64,000 bases of DNA. It comes from Planomicrobium sp. YIM 101495 (GTDB lineage: Bacteria > Bacillota > Bacilli > Bacillales_A > Planococcaceae). The position numbers were made by a program, and so were the translations under genes. The notes below the pieces were generated by a model that ran no database searches, was not told the origin of the DNA, and was given only the letters and a program-made list of their open reading frames with translations. Positions 42,653 through 52,759 of this stretch are shown here, one piece after another. The DNA is taken from NCBI RefSeq assembly GCF_009707665.1, contig NZ_WLZW01000001.1:1829508-1893507 (forward strand). The letters are read 5' to 3'. Numbering within the stretch: the stretch's first letter is position 1; every line of letters begins with the position of its first letter.

Positions 42653-43594
42653 CTATTTCTTCATATTCGGCGAATCCGGCTCAGCTGGTGAGCGCTGTAC
42701 CATGACCATCCGCGGATAAGGGATTTCGACTCCTCGTTTGTCAAGAAATTCCTTCAGGTCTCGGCGAATACCGCGAGCCACTGCGAAATGTTGCATCGGT
42801 AATGTTTCTGCCGTGATTCTGACGACTATTTCGGTCGTCGTCATCGTCTGTACGCCGAGCAGATCCGGCGGGCTGATAATCTGTTCGTATCGTTCCTGCA
42901 ACGTTTCCAGGAACTCACGGATCAATTCTTCAACATTGGCGATATCCGATTCATATGAAATATTCACATCCACGACTGCAATCGAGTTGTGAATCGAGAA
43001 ATTCACTACTTCTGTCACATTGCCGTTCGGAAAAATGAATAATTCCCCTGTCCATGCTTTGACTTTTGTTGTCCGGAGCCCGATTTCTTCGACCGTCCCT
43101 TCAGCCTGATTGATGCGGACGTAATCCCCTACCGAAAACTGGTCTTCGAAAATAATGAAGAATCCGGTGATGATATCACGCACAAGGTTTTGGGCACCGA
43201 ACCCGACAGCTAAACCAAGCACACCGGCCCCGGCGATAATCCCGGTAATATTAATATTGAACGCTGAAAGGACCGCTACAATCGCCATAAACCAGATCAC
43301 ATATGCAACAATGTTTTCGAGCAGCTTTTGTAAAGTCTGCTGTCTTCTCCCGTGCCCTTTCGTCTTGAACGGGCCCTTTACACGTACCGTGAATGTTCGG
43401 CGGATGAGAGCTTTCGCGATGCGTACAAGCAGCCAAGCCACTAATACGATTGCTATCACTTCCAACGCAAGTTGGCCAAGGTTGATCCATGTTTCTTGAT
43501 TTAAAAGGGTTTCCTGTACTTCTTCCAAATCCGGAGGGGTCATTTCTTTCTCCGGTGTTTCCGTTGTATCCGGAGTTTGCGGAGTTACTGCCAT
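42653..43594 (-). CDS. small-conductance mechanosensitive channel (MscS family, YkuT-like)
   Basis: A 313-residue membrane channel that opens under membrane tension. Three membrane helices (about 37-57, 88-110, 117-140) are followed by the pore-lining TM3 with Gly/Ala packing (GIIAGAGVLGLAVGFGAQNLVRDIITGFFI) described here by its positions 118-148, and the cytoplasmic beta domain with VGDYVRINQAEGTVEEIGLRT. AAGGTG precedes the ATG. It lies 12 bases after the DUF554 gene. Confidence 0.9.
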   Translation of the reverse strand: MAVTPQTPDTTETPEKEMTPPDLEEVQETLLNQETWINLGQLALEVIAIVLVAWLLVRIAKALIRRTFTVRVKGPFKTKGHGRRQQTLQKLLENIVAYVIWFMAIVAVLSAFNINITGIIAGAGVLGLAVGFGAQNLVRDIITGFFIIFEDQFSVGDYVRINQAEGTVEEIGLRTTKVKAWTGELFIFPNGNVTEVVNFSIHNSIAVVDVNISYESDIANVEELIREFLETLQERYEQIISPPDLLGVQTMTTTEIVVRITAETLPMQHFAVARGIRRDLKEFLDKRGVEIPYPRMVMVQRSPAEPDSPNMKK

Positions 43595-43606
43595 CCTATC
43601 ACCTTC

Positions 43607-44320
43607 TTAATACAAATTGAATTTATAAATCGCTGCGACAACAAAAGCAACAACGACCACACCCGGCAACAAATTCGCGACACGAATCTTTGTCACACCC
43701 ATCAAATTCAAGCCGATCGCTGCGATCATAATCCCGCCAGTCGCTGTCATTTCAAGAATGAACAGATCCAGCGCTGCTTCCGGGACGATCAAACTGATCT
43801 GTGTCGCAAATAGTGCAATGATGCCTTGATATACAAAGACCGGAATTGCCGCCAGCAAGACTCCGATACCGAGCGTCGAGGCCAGAATGATCGACGTAAA
43901 GCCATCAATGATTCCTTTTGAAATCAGCACACCGTGTTCATTGCTCAGGCCACTCTCCAATGCCCCGATGACGCCCATCGCACCAATGACAAAAATCAGT
44001 GTCGCTGTGACGAATCCTTGCGCAATGCTTCCTTTACTTTCTTCGGCACCGATTTTCTTTTCCACCCAACGGCCGAACTGATTCAGCCTGCCGTCCAAAT
44101 CCATCCATTCCCCTATTACCGCACCGATAACCAAACTAATGATCACGATGACGAATTGGGTACTTTCGAACCCCATCTGCAAGCCGAGAACCAATACTGC
44201 GAGGCCTATGACATACATGACAGTTTCCTTCATTTTCTCGGGGATGTTCCGGAGAGCTCTTCCCACTAATGTGCCAAATACGATTAATATTGCGTTGATG
44301 ACTGTCCCCAAGAGAACCAT
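43607..44320 (-). CDS. DUF554 membrane protein (YdfK-like)
   Basis: A 237-residue membrane protein with about seven segments. The start MVLLGTVINAILIVFGTLVG and the later GDLDGRL-like turn EWMDLDGRL fit DUF554 proteins, which are of unknown, possibly transport, function. The ATG at 44320 has AAAGGAG seven bases upstream; an upstream ATG lies before that site. It is first in a group with mscS and DUF951. Confidence 0.85.
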   Translation of the reverse strand: MVLLGTVINAILIVFGTLVGRALRNIPEKMKETVMYVIGLAVLVLGLQMGFESTQFVIVIISLVIGAVIGEWMDLDGRLNQFGRWVEKKIGAEESKGSIAQGFVTATLIFVIGAMGVIGALESGLSNEHGVLISKGIIDGFTSIILASTLGIGVLLAAIPVFVYQGIIALFATQISLIVPEAALDLFILEMTATGGIMIAAIGLNLMGVTKIRVANLLPGVVVVAFVVAAIYKFNLY

Positions 44321-44456
44321 AAGAAGGCTCCTTTCCATAAACTGGATTTGCCAAAAAAAGATCGAACTATTCATACATTATAGATTTTCCTCGCCGCTTT
44401 TTATAGTATGACGGCTTCGCCGATAGCCAACTTTTCGGGGCGGCTTATACCCGGCG

Positions 44457-44732
44457 GAGCTGAACGAGCCGCCTCCGCTTTTCTATTGTCCAGACACCGG
44501 CGGCTTACTCTTCGGGTCGTAAGACAGCCCAGCTGCGCGGCAAGTAACGCCGCTCCGCTGACCCGTCTTACGCCTGTCAGAGCTGAACGAGCCGCCTCCG
44601 CTTTTCTATTGTCCAGACGCCGGCGGCTTACTCTTCGGGTCGTAAGACAGCCCAGCTGCGCGGCAAGTAACGCCGCTCCGCTGACCCGTCTTACGCCTGT
44701 CAGAGCTGAACGAGCCGCCTCCGCTTTTCTAT
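44457..44732. repeat. tandem 123-base repeat, two full copies plus a partial
   Basis: Copies begin at 44457, 44580 and 44703 with GAGCTGAACGAGCCGCC. The two full copies differ at one base that I can see (GACACCGG against GACGCCGG). Each contains CGTAAGAC...GTCTTACG, able to form a stem. The related family recurs at 51885 and 53958. Confidence 0.85.
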
Positions 44733-44737
44733 TAAAT

Positions 44738-44768
44738 AAACCTATTCCCCAGGTCGGGAAATAGGTTT
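44738..44768 (-). terminator. probable terminator of parB
   Basis: AAACCTATTCCC and GGGAAATAGGTTT pair imperfectly just after the parB stop; the T run is weak. Confidence 0.55.
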
Positions 44769-44772
44769 TTGT

Positions 44773-45606
44773 TCAGTTTAGCAGTTCGAGGATGCGCTCG
44801 AGATCTTCTTCAGAGAAAAATTCGATTTCAATTTTCCCTTTGTTTTTATTCTTTTTGATCAGCACATTCGTACCGAACCGGTCGCGGAGCTCGCTTTGTT
44901 TCTCTTCCACAAAGATATCCTTCTTCTCCGGAATTGTTTCACGTGGAACATTTTCGTTGAATCGTTGGACGAACGCTTCGAGTTGTCGGACGTTCAATTT
45001 TTCTTTGATCGTCTTCTGTGCGATTTCAGGAATCATCTTCTTCTTTTTGATTCCGAGCAATGCCCGGCCGTGTCCCATCGTCAGTTCCTGCGAAGAAATC
45101 ATATTTCGCACTTCTTCCGGCAAGGACAATAAGCGAAGGTGGTTAGCGATATATGGACGGCTCTTGCCGAGTCTGAAAGCCAGTTGCTCTTGCGTCAGTT
45201 TCAGTGCTTCCATGAGTCGCTCGTATGCTTCGGCTTCTTCGATTGGCGTCAAATCTTCCCGCTGCAAGTTTTCAAGAATCGCCAGTTCCATCATCTGCTG
45301 GTCGGTCAATTCTTTGACAATCGCAGGAATCTCTTTGATTCCTGCAAGTTTCGCTGCGCGGAAACGCCGCTCTCCCACGACGATTTCGTAGTTCTTCCCG
45401 GCCTTCCTGACAACGATCGGCTGAAGAATGCCATGCTCCTTGATGGATTCAGACAGCTCCTGCAACGCCATTTCGTCAAAAATCTTTCGTGGCTGATATG
45501 GATTGACACGTAATTGGCTCATCTTAAGCCTCGTCACTTGCGTCGAATCTCTTAATGCCTCGCCAGGAAACAACGCGTTGATGCCTTTACCTAACCCTTT
45601 AGCCAT
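44773..45606 (-). CDS. parB: chromosome partition protein ParB (Spo0J)
   Basis: A 277-residue CTPase/DNA-binding clamp that loads at parS and recruits SMC. The N-terminal CTP domain (about 20-110) has NPYQPRKIF, the GERRFRAAK box and the C-motif region. The helix-turn-helix (about 135-165) is TQEQLAFRLGKSRPYIANHL. The C-terminal dimer domain is at about 235-277. It overlaps parA by eight bases. A parS site lies inside it at 44935-44950, as in B. subtilis spo0J. Confidence 0.96.
   Translation of the reverse strand: MAKGLGKGINALFPGEALRDSTQVTRLKMSQLRVNPYQPRKIFDEMALQELSESIKEHGILQPIVVRKAGKNYEIVVGERRFRAAKLAGIKEIPAIVKELTDQQMMELAILENLQREDLTPIEEAEAYERLMEALKLTQEQLAFRLGKSRPYIANHLRLLSLPEEVRNMISSQELTMGHGRALLGIKKKKMIPEIAQKTIKEKLNVRQLEAFVQRFNENVPRETIPEKKDIFVEEKQSELRDRFGTNVLIKKNKNKGKIEIEFFSEEDLERILELLN
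44935..44950. other. parS site inside parB
   Basis: TGTTTCACGTGGAACA reads TGTTCCACGTGAAACA on the other strand, a full match to TGTTNCACGTGAAACA. It lies in the C-terminal coding part of parB, about 10 kb from dnaA. Confidence 0.93.
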
Positions 45607-46360
45607 TTTTGATCACTTCCTTCGCCAATTCTACATATACTTCTGCGCCTCTAGATTTCGGGTCATAAATGATGATCGGCTCTCCATGGCTAGGTGCTTC
45701 GCTCAAGCGGACGTTCCGTGGAATGATCGTGTGGTACACTTTCTCCTGGAAGTATTTCTTTACTTCTTCGATTACTTGGATGCCGAGGTTCGTCCGTGCA
45801 TCAAGCATTGTCAGCAAGACACCTTCAATCATCAGATCGTGATTCAAGTGCTTCTGTACAAGACGGATGGTGCTCAGTAATTGGCTCAACCCTTCCAGTG
45901 CATAGTATTCGCATTGCACCGGGATAATGATGGAATCAGAAGCGGTCAATGAGTTCAGCGTCAATAGACCGAGGGACGGTGGACAGTCGATGATGACATA
46001 ATCGTAGTCATTCTTCACTTCTGCCAAAGCGTTTTTGAGTCTGGCTTCCCTCGAGATTGTCGAGACCAGTTCGATTTCGGCGCCAGCTAATGAAATCGTC
46101 GCCGGCACAACGTGGAGGTTCTCCACCTTCGTCTCTCGGATGATCGTCTTCACGTCCACATCCTCTATGAGCACTTCATATATGCACTGATCGACATCCC
46201 CTTTATTGACCCCTACTCCACTTGTAGCGTTCCCTTGTGGATCGATATCTATCAACAATACTTTTTTGCCCAAATATGCGAGGCAGGCACTCAAATTCAC
46301 TGATGAAGTGGTTTTCCCTACCCCGCCTTTTTGATTCGCAATCGCAATCGTTTTACCCAA
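45599..46360 (-). CDS. parA: chromosome partition ATPase ParA (Soj)
   Basis: A 253-residue deviant Walker ATPase. KGGVGKTTSSVNLSA (about 10-24) is the deviant P-loop, followed by VLLIDIDPQGNATSGVG (about 33-49) and YVIIDCPPSLG (about 120-130). Soj acts with Spo0J in origin segregation and also regulates DnaA. It is upstream of and coupled to parB. Confidence 0.97.
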   Translation of the reverse strand: MGKTIAIANQKGGVGKTTSSVNLSACLAYLGKKVLLIDIDPQGNATSGVGVNKGDVDQCIYEVLIEDVDVKTIIRETKVENLHVVPATISLAGAEIELVSTISREARLKNALAEVKNDYDYVIIDCPPSLGLLTLNSLTASDSIIIPVQCEYYALEGLSQLLSTIRLVQKHLNHDLMIEGVLLTMLDARTNLGIQVIEEVKKYFQEKVYHTIIPRNVRLSEAPSHGEPIIIYDPKSRGAEVYVELAKEVIKNG

Positions 46361-46522
46361 GCTTGCACCAACTTTCTATTGTTCCTTCTCCCAAATCACT
46401 GGTGGACCGTTTGCAGGGGATCTAACTTCCCGCAACTTAAACCCCATTCCTCCGCTACGCTGGGCAATGGATTCTGTCACGGGATCCATTCATATCATCT
46501 ATTATATCAGACAACTGCCAAA

Positions 46523-46554
46523 CCAAAAAACCTTCTCCAAAAATGGGGAAGGTT
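46523..46554 (-). terminator. terminator of noc
   Basis: AACCTTCTCC / GGGGAAGGTT with a six-base loop; TTTTTT follows on the minus strand. The stem touches the noc stop codon. Confidence 0.75.
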
Positions 46555-47423
46555 CACTTCTTTTTCTTCGGGATTTTCACGGTGATCTGATAGTAATCGT
46601 CGTGTTCTTCCTCTTCGGTCGAAAGCGCGACCCCGCTTTTGGTCACCATATTTAGCGACTCTTTGATCGTATTCATGGCGATGCGGACATCACGGCTTAC
46701 GGCTTTGCGTCGCGGCTTCGCTTTCACAGGGTTGTCATCGAGAAATTTGGCGACGCGTGCCTCCAATTGTTTGACGTTCAGCTGCTGTTCAATCACTTCC
46801 ATATAGAGTTTCACTTGCAGCGCTTCGTCTTTCAAAGGAATCAAGGCTCGTGCATGACGCTCAGAAACTTCACGCTGCAAAAGGCCGTTCTTCACTTCTT
46901 CCGGCAGCTTCAGCAGACGTAGCTTGTTCGCTATCGACGATTGGCTCTTGCCGAGGCGCTGAGCCAACGCTTCCTGGGTGATTTCATGAAGCTCCAGTAA
47001 GTTTTGGTACGCTGCGGCTTCTTCGATCGACGTTAATTCCTCACGCTGAAGGTTCTCAATCAATGCAATCGACGCAGTTTCTTTATCGCCCAATTCCCTC
47101 ACCAATGCAGGGACCGTTTCCCATCCAAGCGTCTTCATCGCGCGGAATCGGCGTTCTCCTGCAATGATTTCATAAAGGTCCTGCTCTTTTCCTGCCCGTA
47201 AAACGATCGGCTGGATTACACCATGTGTATGGATCGTCCGCGCCAGTTCTTCGATTTTTTCCTCATCAAATAATGTACGTGGCTGATATGGATTCGGGAT
47301 GATCTGGCTGATCGGTAATTGAATGATTTTCTCAGCATTTCCCCGTAGTTCTTCATTGTTCCTCTCAGATAGGCCTTCTTGCTTGTCTCCGCCTCCAAAA
47401 AAACGTGAAAAAGGACTTTTCAC
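46554..47423 (-). CDS. noc: nucleoid occlusion protein Noc
   Basis: A 289-residue ParB paralogue that blocks Z-ring assembly over the nucleoid. The N-terminal amphipathic membrane-targeting peptide ([11 protein letters not shown]) distinguishes Noc from Par[23 protein letters not shown] and the helix-turn-helix [20 protein letters not shown] follow. A GTG start at 47423 gives the Noc-type start [10 protein letters not shown]; a TTG two codons upstream is less likely. It is in the conserved position between rsmG and parA. A matching target site is at 31096-31109. Confidence 0.93.
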   Translation of the reverse strand: MKSPFSRFFGGGDKQEGLSERNNEELRGNAEKIIQLPISQIIPNPYQPRTLFDEEKIEELARTIHTHGVIQPIVLRAGKEQDLYEIIAGERRFRAMKTLGWETVPALVRELGDKETASIALIENLQREELTSIEEAAAYQNLLELHEITQEALAQRLGKSQSSIANKLRLLKLPEEVKNGLLQREVSERHARALIPLKDEALQVKLYMEVIEQQLNVKQLEARVAKFLDDNPVKAKPRRKAVSRDVRIAMNTIKESLNMVTKSGVALSTEEEEHDDYYQITVKIPKKKK

Positions 47424-47527
47424 TCTCAAGCACCACCTTCTAAAAAGCTCTCTTCTTTACATCTATTCACTTTTCACTCGATAATTCCCTTTTTTTCAGA
47501 ATGTTTCACCAAAATTGAAGAAAATCC

Positions 47528-48241
47528 TCAATTAATAGGAGATTTATTCGGTGTCCCCGCTTTTCTCGGATATTTCTTTGGTGTTTTCTTGAACTTCCGG
47601 AAGACCTGGATATACCGTTCACTTTCTTCAACCGGCAATAGGAATGTATGTTCGTTTTCTAGTTCTACACCTAATATTTGTAACGCCTTTTCTGCATCTT
47701 TCAGCTCTTCTGGAGCAGAAGCTGCTTTCAGTGCTGCAAAACGACCGCCCTCTTTCACAAGTGGTACGCATAGTTCAGACAGAACAGACAAACGAGCAAC
47801 TGCACGTGCCGTCACAAGGTCGAATGTTTCACGCTGTGCGGATTGTCCGAAGTCTTCTGCACGGCTATGGACGAATTGGACGTCCGCCAATCCAAGTTTT
47901 TCACTCAAGTGCGTCAAGAATTGGATGCGTTTATTCAACGAATCGACGATCGTGACGTGAAGATCCGGGAAACAAATTTTTAGTGGAATACTTGGGAAGC
48001 CGGCTCCGGCGCCAACGTCGCAAATCTTTAGCGCACCTGTGAAATCCAGGTGGAAAGCTGCTGAAATGGAGTCATAAAAATGCTTGAGATAAACGGATGG
48101 CTGATCAGTGATGGCCGTCAAATTCATTTTCTCATTCCATTCGACGAGTTCTTCGTAATAGATGCGGAATTGCTGAAGCTGCGCATCTGTCAGTTCGATA
48201 CCGTGCTGTTGAAGGATTTGCTTGAATTGCTCTTCATTCAT
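47528..48241 (-). CDS. rsmG: 16S rRNA (guanine527-N7)-methyltransferase RsmG
   Basis: A 237-residue Rossmann methyltransferase that modifies G527 in the 530 loop; its loss gives low-level streptomycin resistance in other bacteria. SAM motif [17 protein letters not shown] (about 70-86) and [11 protein letters not shown] (about 137-147). AGAGGAG precedes ATG 48241; a longer reading upstream is rejected. It follows mnmG, but a terminator lies between them. Confidence 0.95.
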   Translation of the reverse strand: MNEEQFKQILQQHGIELTDAQLQQFRIYYEELVEWNEKMNLTAITDQPSVYLKHFYDSISAAFHLDFTGALKICDVGAGAGFPSIPLKICFPDLHVTIVDSLNKRIQFLTHLSEKLGLADVQFVHSRAEDFGQSAQRETFDLVTARAVARLSVLSELCVPLVKEGGRFAALKAASAPEELKDAEKALQILGVELENEHTFLLPVEESERYIQVFRKFKKTPKKYPRKAGTPNKSPIN

Positions 48242-48285
48242 GGAAGTACTCCTCTTTTCCTTTTTGTCGTGGATGGAAATCAAAT

Positions 48286-48310
48286 AAAAAGGGCTGGAAA
48301 ACCAGCCCCC
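48286..48310 (-). terminator. terminator of the mnmE-mnmG transcript
   Basis: GGGCTGG-AAAA-CCAGCCC with TTTTTA on the minus strand, 23 bases after the mnmG stop and before rsmG. Confidence 0.82.
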
Positions 48311-48333
48311 TCGTTGTCTATGTCACTCTGCTA

Positions 48334-50220
48334 TTAGCTGGAGATTTTTGCGATTCTACCTTGTTCAATATACACCAACAAAATGGAAATGTCAGCAGGG
48401 TTTACACCTGAAATACGTGACGCTTGGGCGATTGAAAGTGGTCGAACTTGCTTCAATTTGCCGCGTGCTTCCGTGGCGATTCCTGAGATCGCATCGTAAT
48501 CGATGGCATCCGGAATTTTTTTATCTTCCATCTTCTTCAGTTTTTCCACTTGCTGAAGCGATTTTTCGATATAGCCTTCGTATTTCACTTGAATTTCCAC
48601 TTGTTCTGTCACTTCTTCCGACAATTCCGGTGCTTCTGTCAGTCGGGCGATCATTCCGTAATGCATTTCTGGACGTTTCAAGAGATCCGCACCGCGAATG
48701 CCGTCTTTTAATTCACTGCCAGCAGCTTCTTGGATCACTGCCTGTACCTCAGCAGTCGGTTTGATCATGAAGCTGCGCAGACGTGCGATTTCGTCGTCGA
48801 TCTGCTGTTTTTTCTCAAGGAAACGCGCGTAGCGTTCTTCCGAAATCAAGCCGAGCGAGTGGGCAAGCTCTGTCAAACGGAGATCTGCGTTATCGTGGCG
48901 CAGCAACAAGCGGTATTCGGCACGTGATGTTAGGAGACGGTAAGGCTCACTTGTCCCTTTCGTCACCAAATCATCGATCAAGACGCCGATATAACCGTCC
49001 GAACGGCTCAGGATGACTTCTTCTTTGCCGAGCACTTTCGCTGCGGCATTGATGCCAGCCATAATCCCTTGACCAGCTGCTTCTTCGTAGCCGGAAGTCC
49101 CGTTTATTTGACCTGCAGTGTACAAGTTGACAATTTGCTTAGACTCGAGCGTCGGCCATAGTTGTGTCGGCACGATCGCATCATATTCGATGGCATAGCC
49201 GGCACGCATCATCTCCGCTTTTTCAAGCCCCGGCACAGATGCGATCAGTTGACGCTGCACGTGCTCAGGTAAACTTGTCGAAAGGCCTTGTACATAGACT
49301 TCGCTCGTATTGCGGCCTTCCGGTTCCAGGAAGATCTGGTGACGCGGCTTATCGCTGAAACGAACGATCTTGTCTTCGATCGAAGGGCAATAACGCGGCC
49401 CTGTCCCTTTTGCCATGCCTGAATACATCGGTGATAGGTGAAGGTTACGATCGATAATTTCATGCGTTTCAGAAGTCGTATAAGTTAACCAGCAAGGCAG
49501 TTGATCAAGAATGAATTCCGTCGTTTCAAAACTGAATGCACGGGGCTGGTCGTCTCCAGGCTGGATTTCTGTTTTGCTGTAATCGATGCTCTTGCTGTTG
49601 ACGCGCGGAGGCGTTCCTGTTTTGAAACGGACCGTTTCGAAGCCGAGCTCTTCCAGGTTTTCAGCCAGTTTAATGGATGGCTGCTGGTTGTTTGGGCCAC
49701 TTGAGTAACGGAGGTCCCCGATGATGATCTCACCGCGTAGGAACGTACCTGTCGTGATGATGACCGTCTTCGCACGGTAAATGCCACCAGCTTGTGTAAT
49801 CAAGCCTTTGACAGTCCCCTCTTCGACGATCAATTTCTCAACGACCCCTTGGTGAAGCGATAAGTTATCCGCCTCTTCCAACAGCCGTTTCATTTCTTGC
49901 TGGTAAAGGACTTTATCAGCCTGTGCACGGAGCGCTCGTACTGCCGGCCCTTTTGCAGTATTCAACATTCTCATTTGGATGTGTGTTTTGTCGATGACGC
50001 GTCCCATGGCTCCGCCAAGTGCATCGATTTCACGGACGACGATTCCTTTCGCCGGCCCTCCAATTGATGGATTACATGGCATGAATGCAATCATGTCCAA
50101 GTTCATCGATAAGACTAACGTTTCGGCTCCCATGCGAGACGAAGCAAGTGCTGCTTCCACTCCAGCATGGCCTGCACCGACGACAATCACATCGAACGTG
50201 CCTGCTTCAAATTGTGGCAT
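48334..50220 (-). CDS. mnmG: tRNA U34 carboxymethylaminomethyl-modifying enzyme MnmG (GidA)
   Basis: A 628-residue FAD enzyme that with MnmE modifies the wobble uridine of several tRNAs. The FAD motif [17 protein letters not shown] is at about 16-32, with [15 protein letters not shown], GNYxP-type [12 protein letters not shown] (about 49-60) and the late [20 protein letters not shown]. Length is typical. It starts 23 bases after mnmE and is co-transcribed with it. Confidence 0.97.
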   Translation of the reverse strand: MPQFEAGTFDVIVVGAGHAGVEAALASSRMGAETLVLSMNLDMIAFMPCNPSIGGPAKGIVVREIDALGGAMGRVIDKTHIQMRMLNTAKGPAVRALRAQADKVLYQQEMKRLLEEADNLSLHQGVVEKLIVEEGTVKGLITQAGGIYRAKTVIITTGTFLRGEIIIGDLRYSSGPNNQQPSIKLAENLEELGFETVRFKTGTPPRVNSKSIDYSKTEIQPGDDQPRAFSFETTEFILDQLPCWLTYTTSETHEIIDRNLHLSPMYSGMAKGTGPRYCPSIEDKIVRFSDKPRHQIFLEPEGRNTSEVYVQGLSTSLPEHVQRQLIASVPGLEKAEMMRAGYAIEYDAIVPTQLWPTLESKQIVNLYTAGQINGTSGYEEAAGQGIMAGINAAAKVLGKEEVILSRSDGYIGVLIDDLVTKGTSEPYRLLTSRAEYRLLLRHDNADLRLTELAHSLGLISEERYARFLEKKQQIDDEIARLRSFMIKPTAEVQAVIQEAAGSELKDGIRGADLLKRPEMHYGMIARLTEAPELSEEVTEQVEIQVKYEGYIEKSLQQVEKLKKMEDKKIPDAIDYDAISGIATEARGKLKQVRPLSIAQASRISGVNPADISILLVYIEQGRIAKISS

Positions 50221-50243
50221 GTTCGTTCATTCCCTTCACTGTT

Positions 50244-51629
50244 TTATTTCCCGAGACAAAACTGAGAAAATAATTGGTTCAGCAATCCATCATCGGCTGT
50301 GTCACCGATAATTTCACCGAGTATTTCCCATGTTCGTGTAACATCTATTTGAATCATATCAACTGGCATGTCCGCTTCAGCGGCGCCGATCGCTTCTGTA
50401 ATCGTTGCGTGTGCTTGGTGCAACAGCGCGATGTGGCGGGCATTGGATACATAGGTCAGATCATTTTGTGTGACTTGTCCGGCAAAGAACAGATCAGCGA
50501 TTGCACTTTCAAGGGCATCGATGCCTCGTTCCTCAACAAGTGAAGTCGTCAGTACTCGGTGGTCCCCTGCAAGTTGCTGCACTTCTTCCAGGTCGATGCG
50601 CTGCTCCAAGTCGGTCTTATTGATGACACAAATGAAATCCATGTCTTTGACGACTTCGAATAGTTGGCGATCTTCGTCGGATAGCTGCTCTGCGTAGTTC
50701 AAGACGAACAAGATTAGATCCGCTTCTTTCAATACTTTACGTGAACGCTCGACACCGATCCGCTCCACGATGTCTTCCGTTTCCCGGATCCCTGCCGTAT
50801 CGACAAGCCGGAGCGGCACGCCGCGGACATTGACATATTCTTCTATTATATCACGGGTCGTCCCCGCAATTTCCGTGACAATCGCTTTATTTTCCTGCAC
50901 AAGGCTATTCAATAAGGAAGACTTCCCAACGTTCGGACGTCCGATAATGACGGTCGATAGCCCTTCACGCAAGATTTTCCCTTGTGAGGAAGTCTGAAGC
51001 AGTGCTTCAATTTCCTGCTGCACCCATTCCGCTTTCTCGAGCATCAACGGCCGGGTCATTTCTTCCACGTCGTCGTACTCCGGATAATCGATGTTCACTT
51101 CCATCTGGGCGATCGCTTCAAGCAATGCTTGGCGGAGTCCGCTGATAAGCTTCGATAACTTTCCTTCCATCTGGTTGAGTGCAACATCCATCGCACGGTC
51201 TGTTTTGGCACGGATCAGATCCATCACGGCTTCCGCCTGGGACAGGTCGATGCGGCCATTCAAAAAGGCGCGTTTCGTGAATTCGCCTGGTTCTGCCAGC
51301 CTTGCGCCTGCCAGGAGAACCAATTGGAGCACACGATTGACGGAAACGATGCCTCCGTGGCAGTTGATCTCAATGACGTCTTCTCGCGTGAATGTTTTCG
51401 GTGCCTTCATTAAAGACACCATCACTTCTTCCGCTACTTCACCGGTCGCTATATCTTCTAAATGGCCATAATGAATTGTATGGGTCGGCTGTTTCGCCAA
51501 TCGCTTGGCTCCAGCCGCCCGGAACAGACGGTCTGCAATCGGAATCGCTTCCGGTCCGCTGATCCGCACAATTGCAATGGCGCCCTCGCCGCTCGGCGTA
51601 GAAATCGCCGCAATTGTATCGAACTCCAT
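50244..51629 (-). CDS. mnmE: tRNA modification GTPase MnmE (TrmE)
   Basis: A 461-residue GTPase. The N-terminal folate-binding domain is at about 1-120, the helical domain flanks the G domain at about 220-380, with [14 protein letters not shown] (G1), [13 protein letters not shown] (G3) and NKTD (G4). The C-terminal tip FCLGK supplies the catalytic Cys. It forms a complex with MnmG. The ATG is at 51629, with AGAGGAGG about nine bases upstream. A palindrome lies about 85 bases upstream of the start. Confidence 0.97.
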   Translation of the reverse strand: MEFDTIAAISTPSGEGAIAIVRISGPEAIPIADRLFRAAGAKRLAKQPTHTIHYGHLEDIATGEVAEEVMVSLMKAPKTFTREDVIEINCHGGIVSVNRVLQLVLLAGARLAEPGEFTKRAFLNGRIDLSQAEAVMDLIRAKTDRAMDVALNQMEGKLSKLISGLRQALLEAIAQMEVNIDYPEYDDVEEMTRPLMLEKAEWVQQEIEALLQTSSQGKILREGLSTVIIGRPNVGKSSLLNSLVQENKAIVTEIAGTTRDIIEEYVNVRGVPLRLVDTAGIRETEDIVERIGVERSRKVLKEADLILFVLNYAEQLSDEDRQLFEVVKDMDFICVINKTDLEQRIDLEEVQQLAGDHRVLTTSLVEERGIDALESAIADLFFAGQVTQNDLTYVSNARHIALLHQAHATITEAIGAAEADMPVDMIQIDVTRTWEILGEIIGDTADDGLLNQLFSQFCLGK

Positions 51630-51961
51630 GAGTGTTTCCTCCTCTTATCGTCAAAATGGAGAAAGCTGCGGAACATTTCCTGCAGGTTTCGACCATCTTT
51701 CCTTTAAAAAAGTTGTCCACATGTGGACAACCTCTCAAAAATTAACATACCTATCTAAGTTAATACAATAGCATAATCGTGCCCAAAGCTAAAGGAAGAA
51801 CGCTTGATTCCTATTGTAAAAACTAAAAAAGTGCCAGCAAAAATAGACACAAAAAAGCGGAAGGAAAATGAATTCCCTCCACTTGTCTTGTTTTAGACTC
51901 CAGCGGCTTGCTCCTCGGGTCGTAAGCTTACTGTCGGAGCAAGAAGAGCCGCCTTGGCTTT
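51630..51961. other. gene-free stretch: mnmE upstream region, palindrome, repeat
   Basis: This 332-base gap holds the 20-base palindrome at 51712-51731 and one copy of the palindromic repeat family at 51885-51962. No gene seen. Confidence 0.65.
51706..51731 (-). terminator. palindrome upstream of mnmE: terminator and/or DnaA-box pair
   Basis: GTTGTCCACATGTGGACAAC (51712-51731) is a perfect 20-base palindrome followed on the minus strand by TTTTTT, so it could end the khpB transcript. It also contains two converging TTGTCCACA boxes, each one base from the DnaA consensus. Confidence 0.55.
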
Positions 51962-51962
51962 T
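51885..51962. repeat. palindromic intergenic repeat, one copy
   Basis: GACTCCAGCGGCTTGCTCCTCGGGTCGTAAG...GGCTTTTC is a shorter relative of the units at 44457 and 53958. Confidence 0.65.
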
Positions 51963-52759
51963 CAGTCGTGAAGCGGTTCGATGACAAGATAACGGTTCGG
52001 ATCGTTTCCTTCCGAATACGTATCGATGTCCATCCGCTGCGATAAGAATTGGTGAATGACTTTCCGCTCATAGGAAGGCATCGGCTCGAACTGGACTCGT
52101 CCGCCTGTGCGGATCGCTTTGTCAGCCATCCGGTCCGCCAGTTGTTCCAACGTTTCCTGACGCCGTTCCCGGTAGTTTTCTGCATCCAATTGAACAATCA
52201 GGAATTGGCGCGCATGCTTGTTTGCCACAAGCTGTGCTAATTGTTGCAGCGAATTGAGTGTATTGCCGCGTTTCCCGATCAACAGGGCGACTTTTTCACT
52301 TTCCAAATGGAAATTTGCTTGCTTCCCGACCACCTCGTGCGTAATCGTCAAGTCGGTGACGCCCATTTCGGAAGCAATCGTTTGAATATACGCTTTCGTT
52401 TCTTCGATGGCCGTCTGGAGGGATGCGGCTTTCGCTTCTCCCTCTTTTTCCTCGATTACTTGTGGCTGTTCTGGTGCCTTTGGTTCTGCTGGTGCTAATT
52501 CTTCAGTAAAAGCCGGTACATCCGCTTCCGGAGTTTCTTCAATGATGGTTTCCTGCTGTGCTAGTTCCGGTTCCGCCTTTTCGGACGTCTCCTTCAAAGT
52601 AACTTTTACTTGAGCTGCTTTGGCACCGAATCCGAGAAATCCTTTTTTCTCTTCTTGAATCACTTCGATCGTTACTTGGTCGCGTGTCGCTTGAAGCTCA
52701 ATCAAAGCAAACTCGACCGCTTCTTCAACCGTTGCCCCCGTTTGCGTAATGTGCCTCAC
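51962..52759 (-). CDS. khpB: RNA-binding protein KhpB (Jag)
   Basis: A 265-residue protein with an N-terminal Jag domain (about 1-50; EKKGFLGFGAK), an acidic, Pro-rich linker (about 58-115), a KH domain (about 120-195; LLIGKRGNTLNSLQQL) and an R3H domain (about 200-262; FEPMPSYERKVIHQFL). The linker makes it longer than the roughly 208-residue B. subtilis Jag. KhpB with KhpA binds RNA and affects cell elongation. It overlaps yidC by four bases. Confidence 0.93.
   Translation of the reverse strand: MRHITQTGATVEEAVEFALIELQATRDQVTIEVIQEEKKGFLGFGAKAAQVKVTLKETSEKAEPELAQQETIIEETPEADVPAFTEELAPAEPKAPEQPQVIEEKEGEAKAASLQTAIEETKAYIQTIASEMGVTDLTITHEVVGKQANFHLESEKVALLIGKRGNTLNSLQQLAQLVANKHARQFLIVQLDAENYRERRQETLEQLADRMADKAIRTGGRVQFEPMPSYERKVIHQFLSQRMDIDTYSEGNDPNRYLVIEPLHD

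Larger units (their letters stand above)
44321..44772. other. gene-free stretch filled by tandem repeats
   Basis: Apart from the DUF554 upstream region, this gap consists of the 123-base tandem repeat and the parB terminator. A 118-codon frame across it (44408-44764) repeats itself every 41 residues and is not a credible gene. Confidence 0.75.

Noticed and set aside
44408..44764. 118-codon rightward frame with internal 41-residue repeats
   Set aside because: It is the translation of a 123-base DNA repeat; it has no ribosome site and its length is open only because the period is a multiple of three.
44738..44768. ATTTCCCG half resembling a Noc site after parB
   Set aside because: Only the left half matches; the sequence is explained by the terminator stem.
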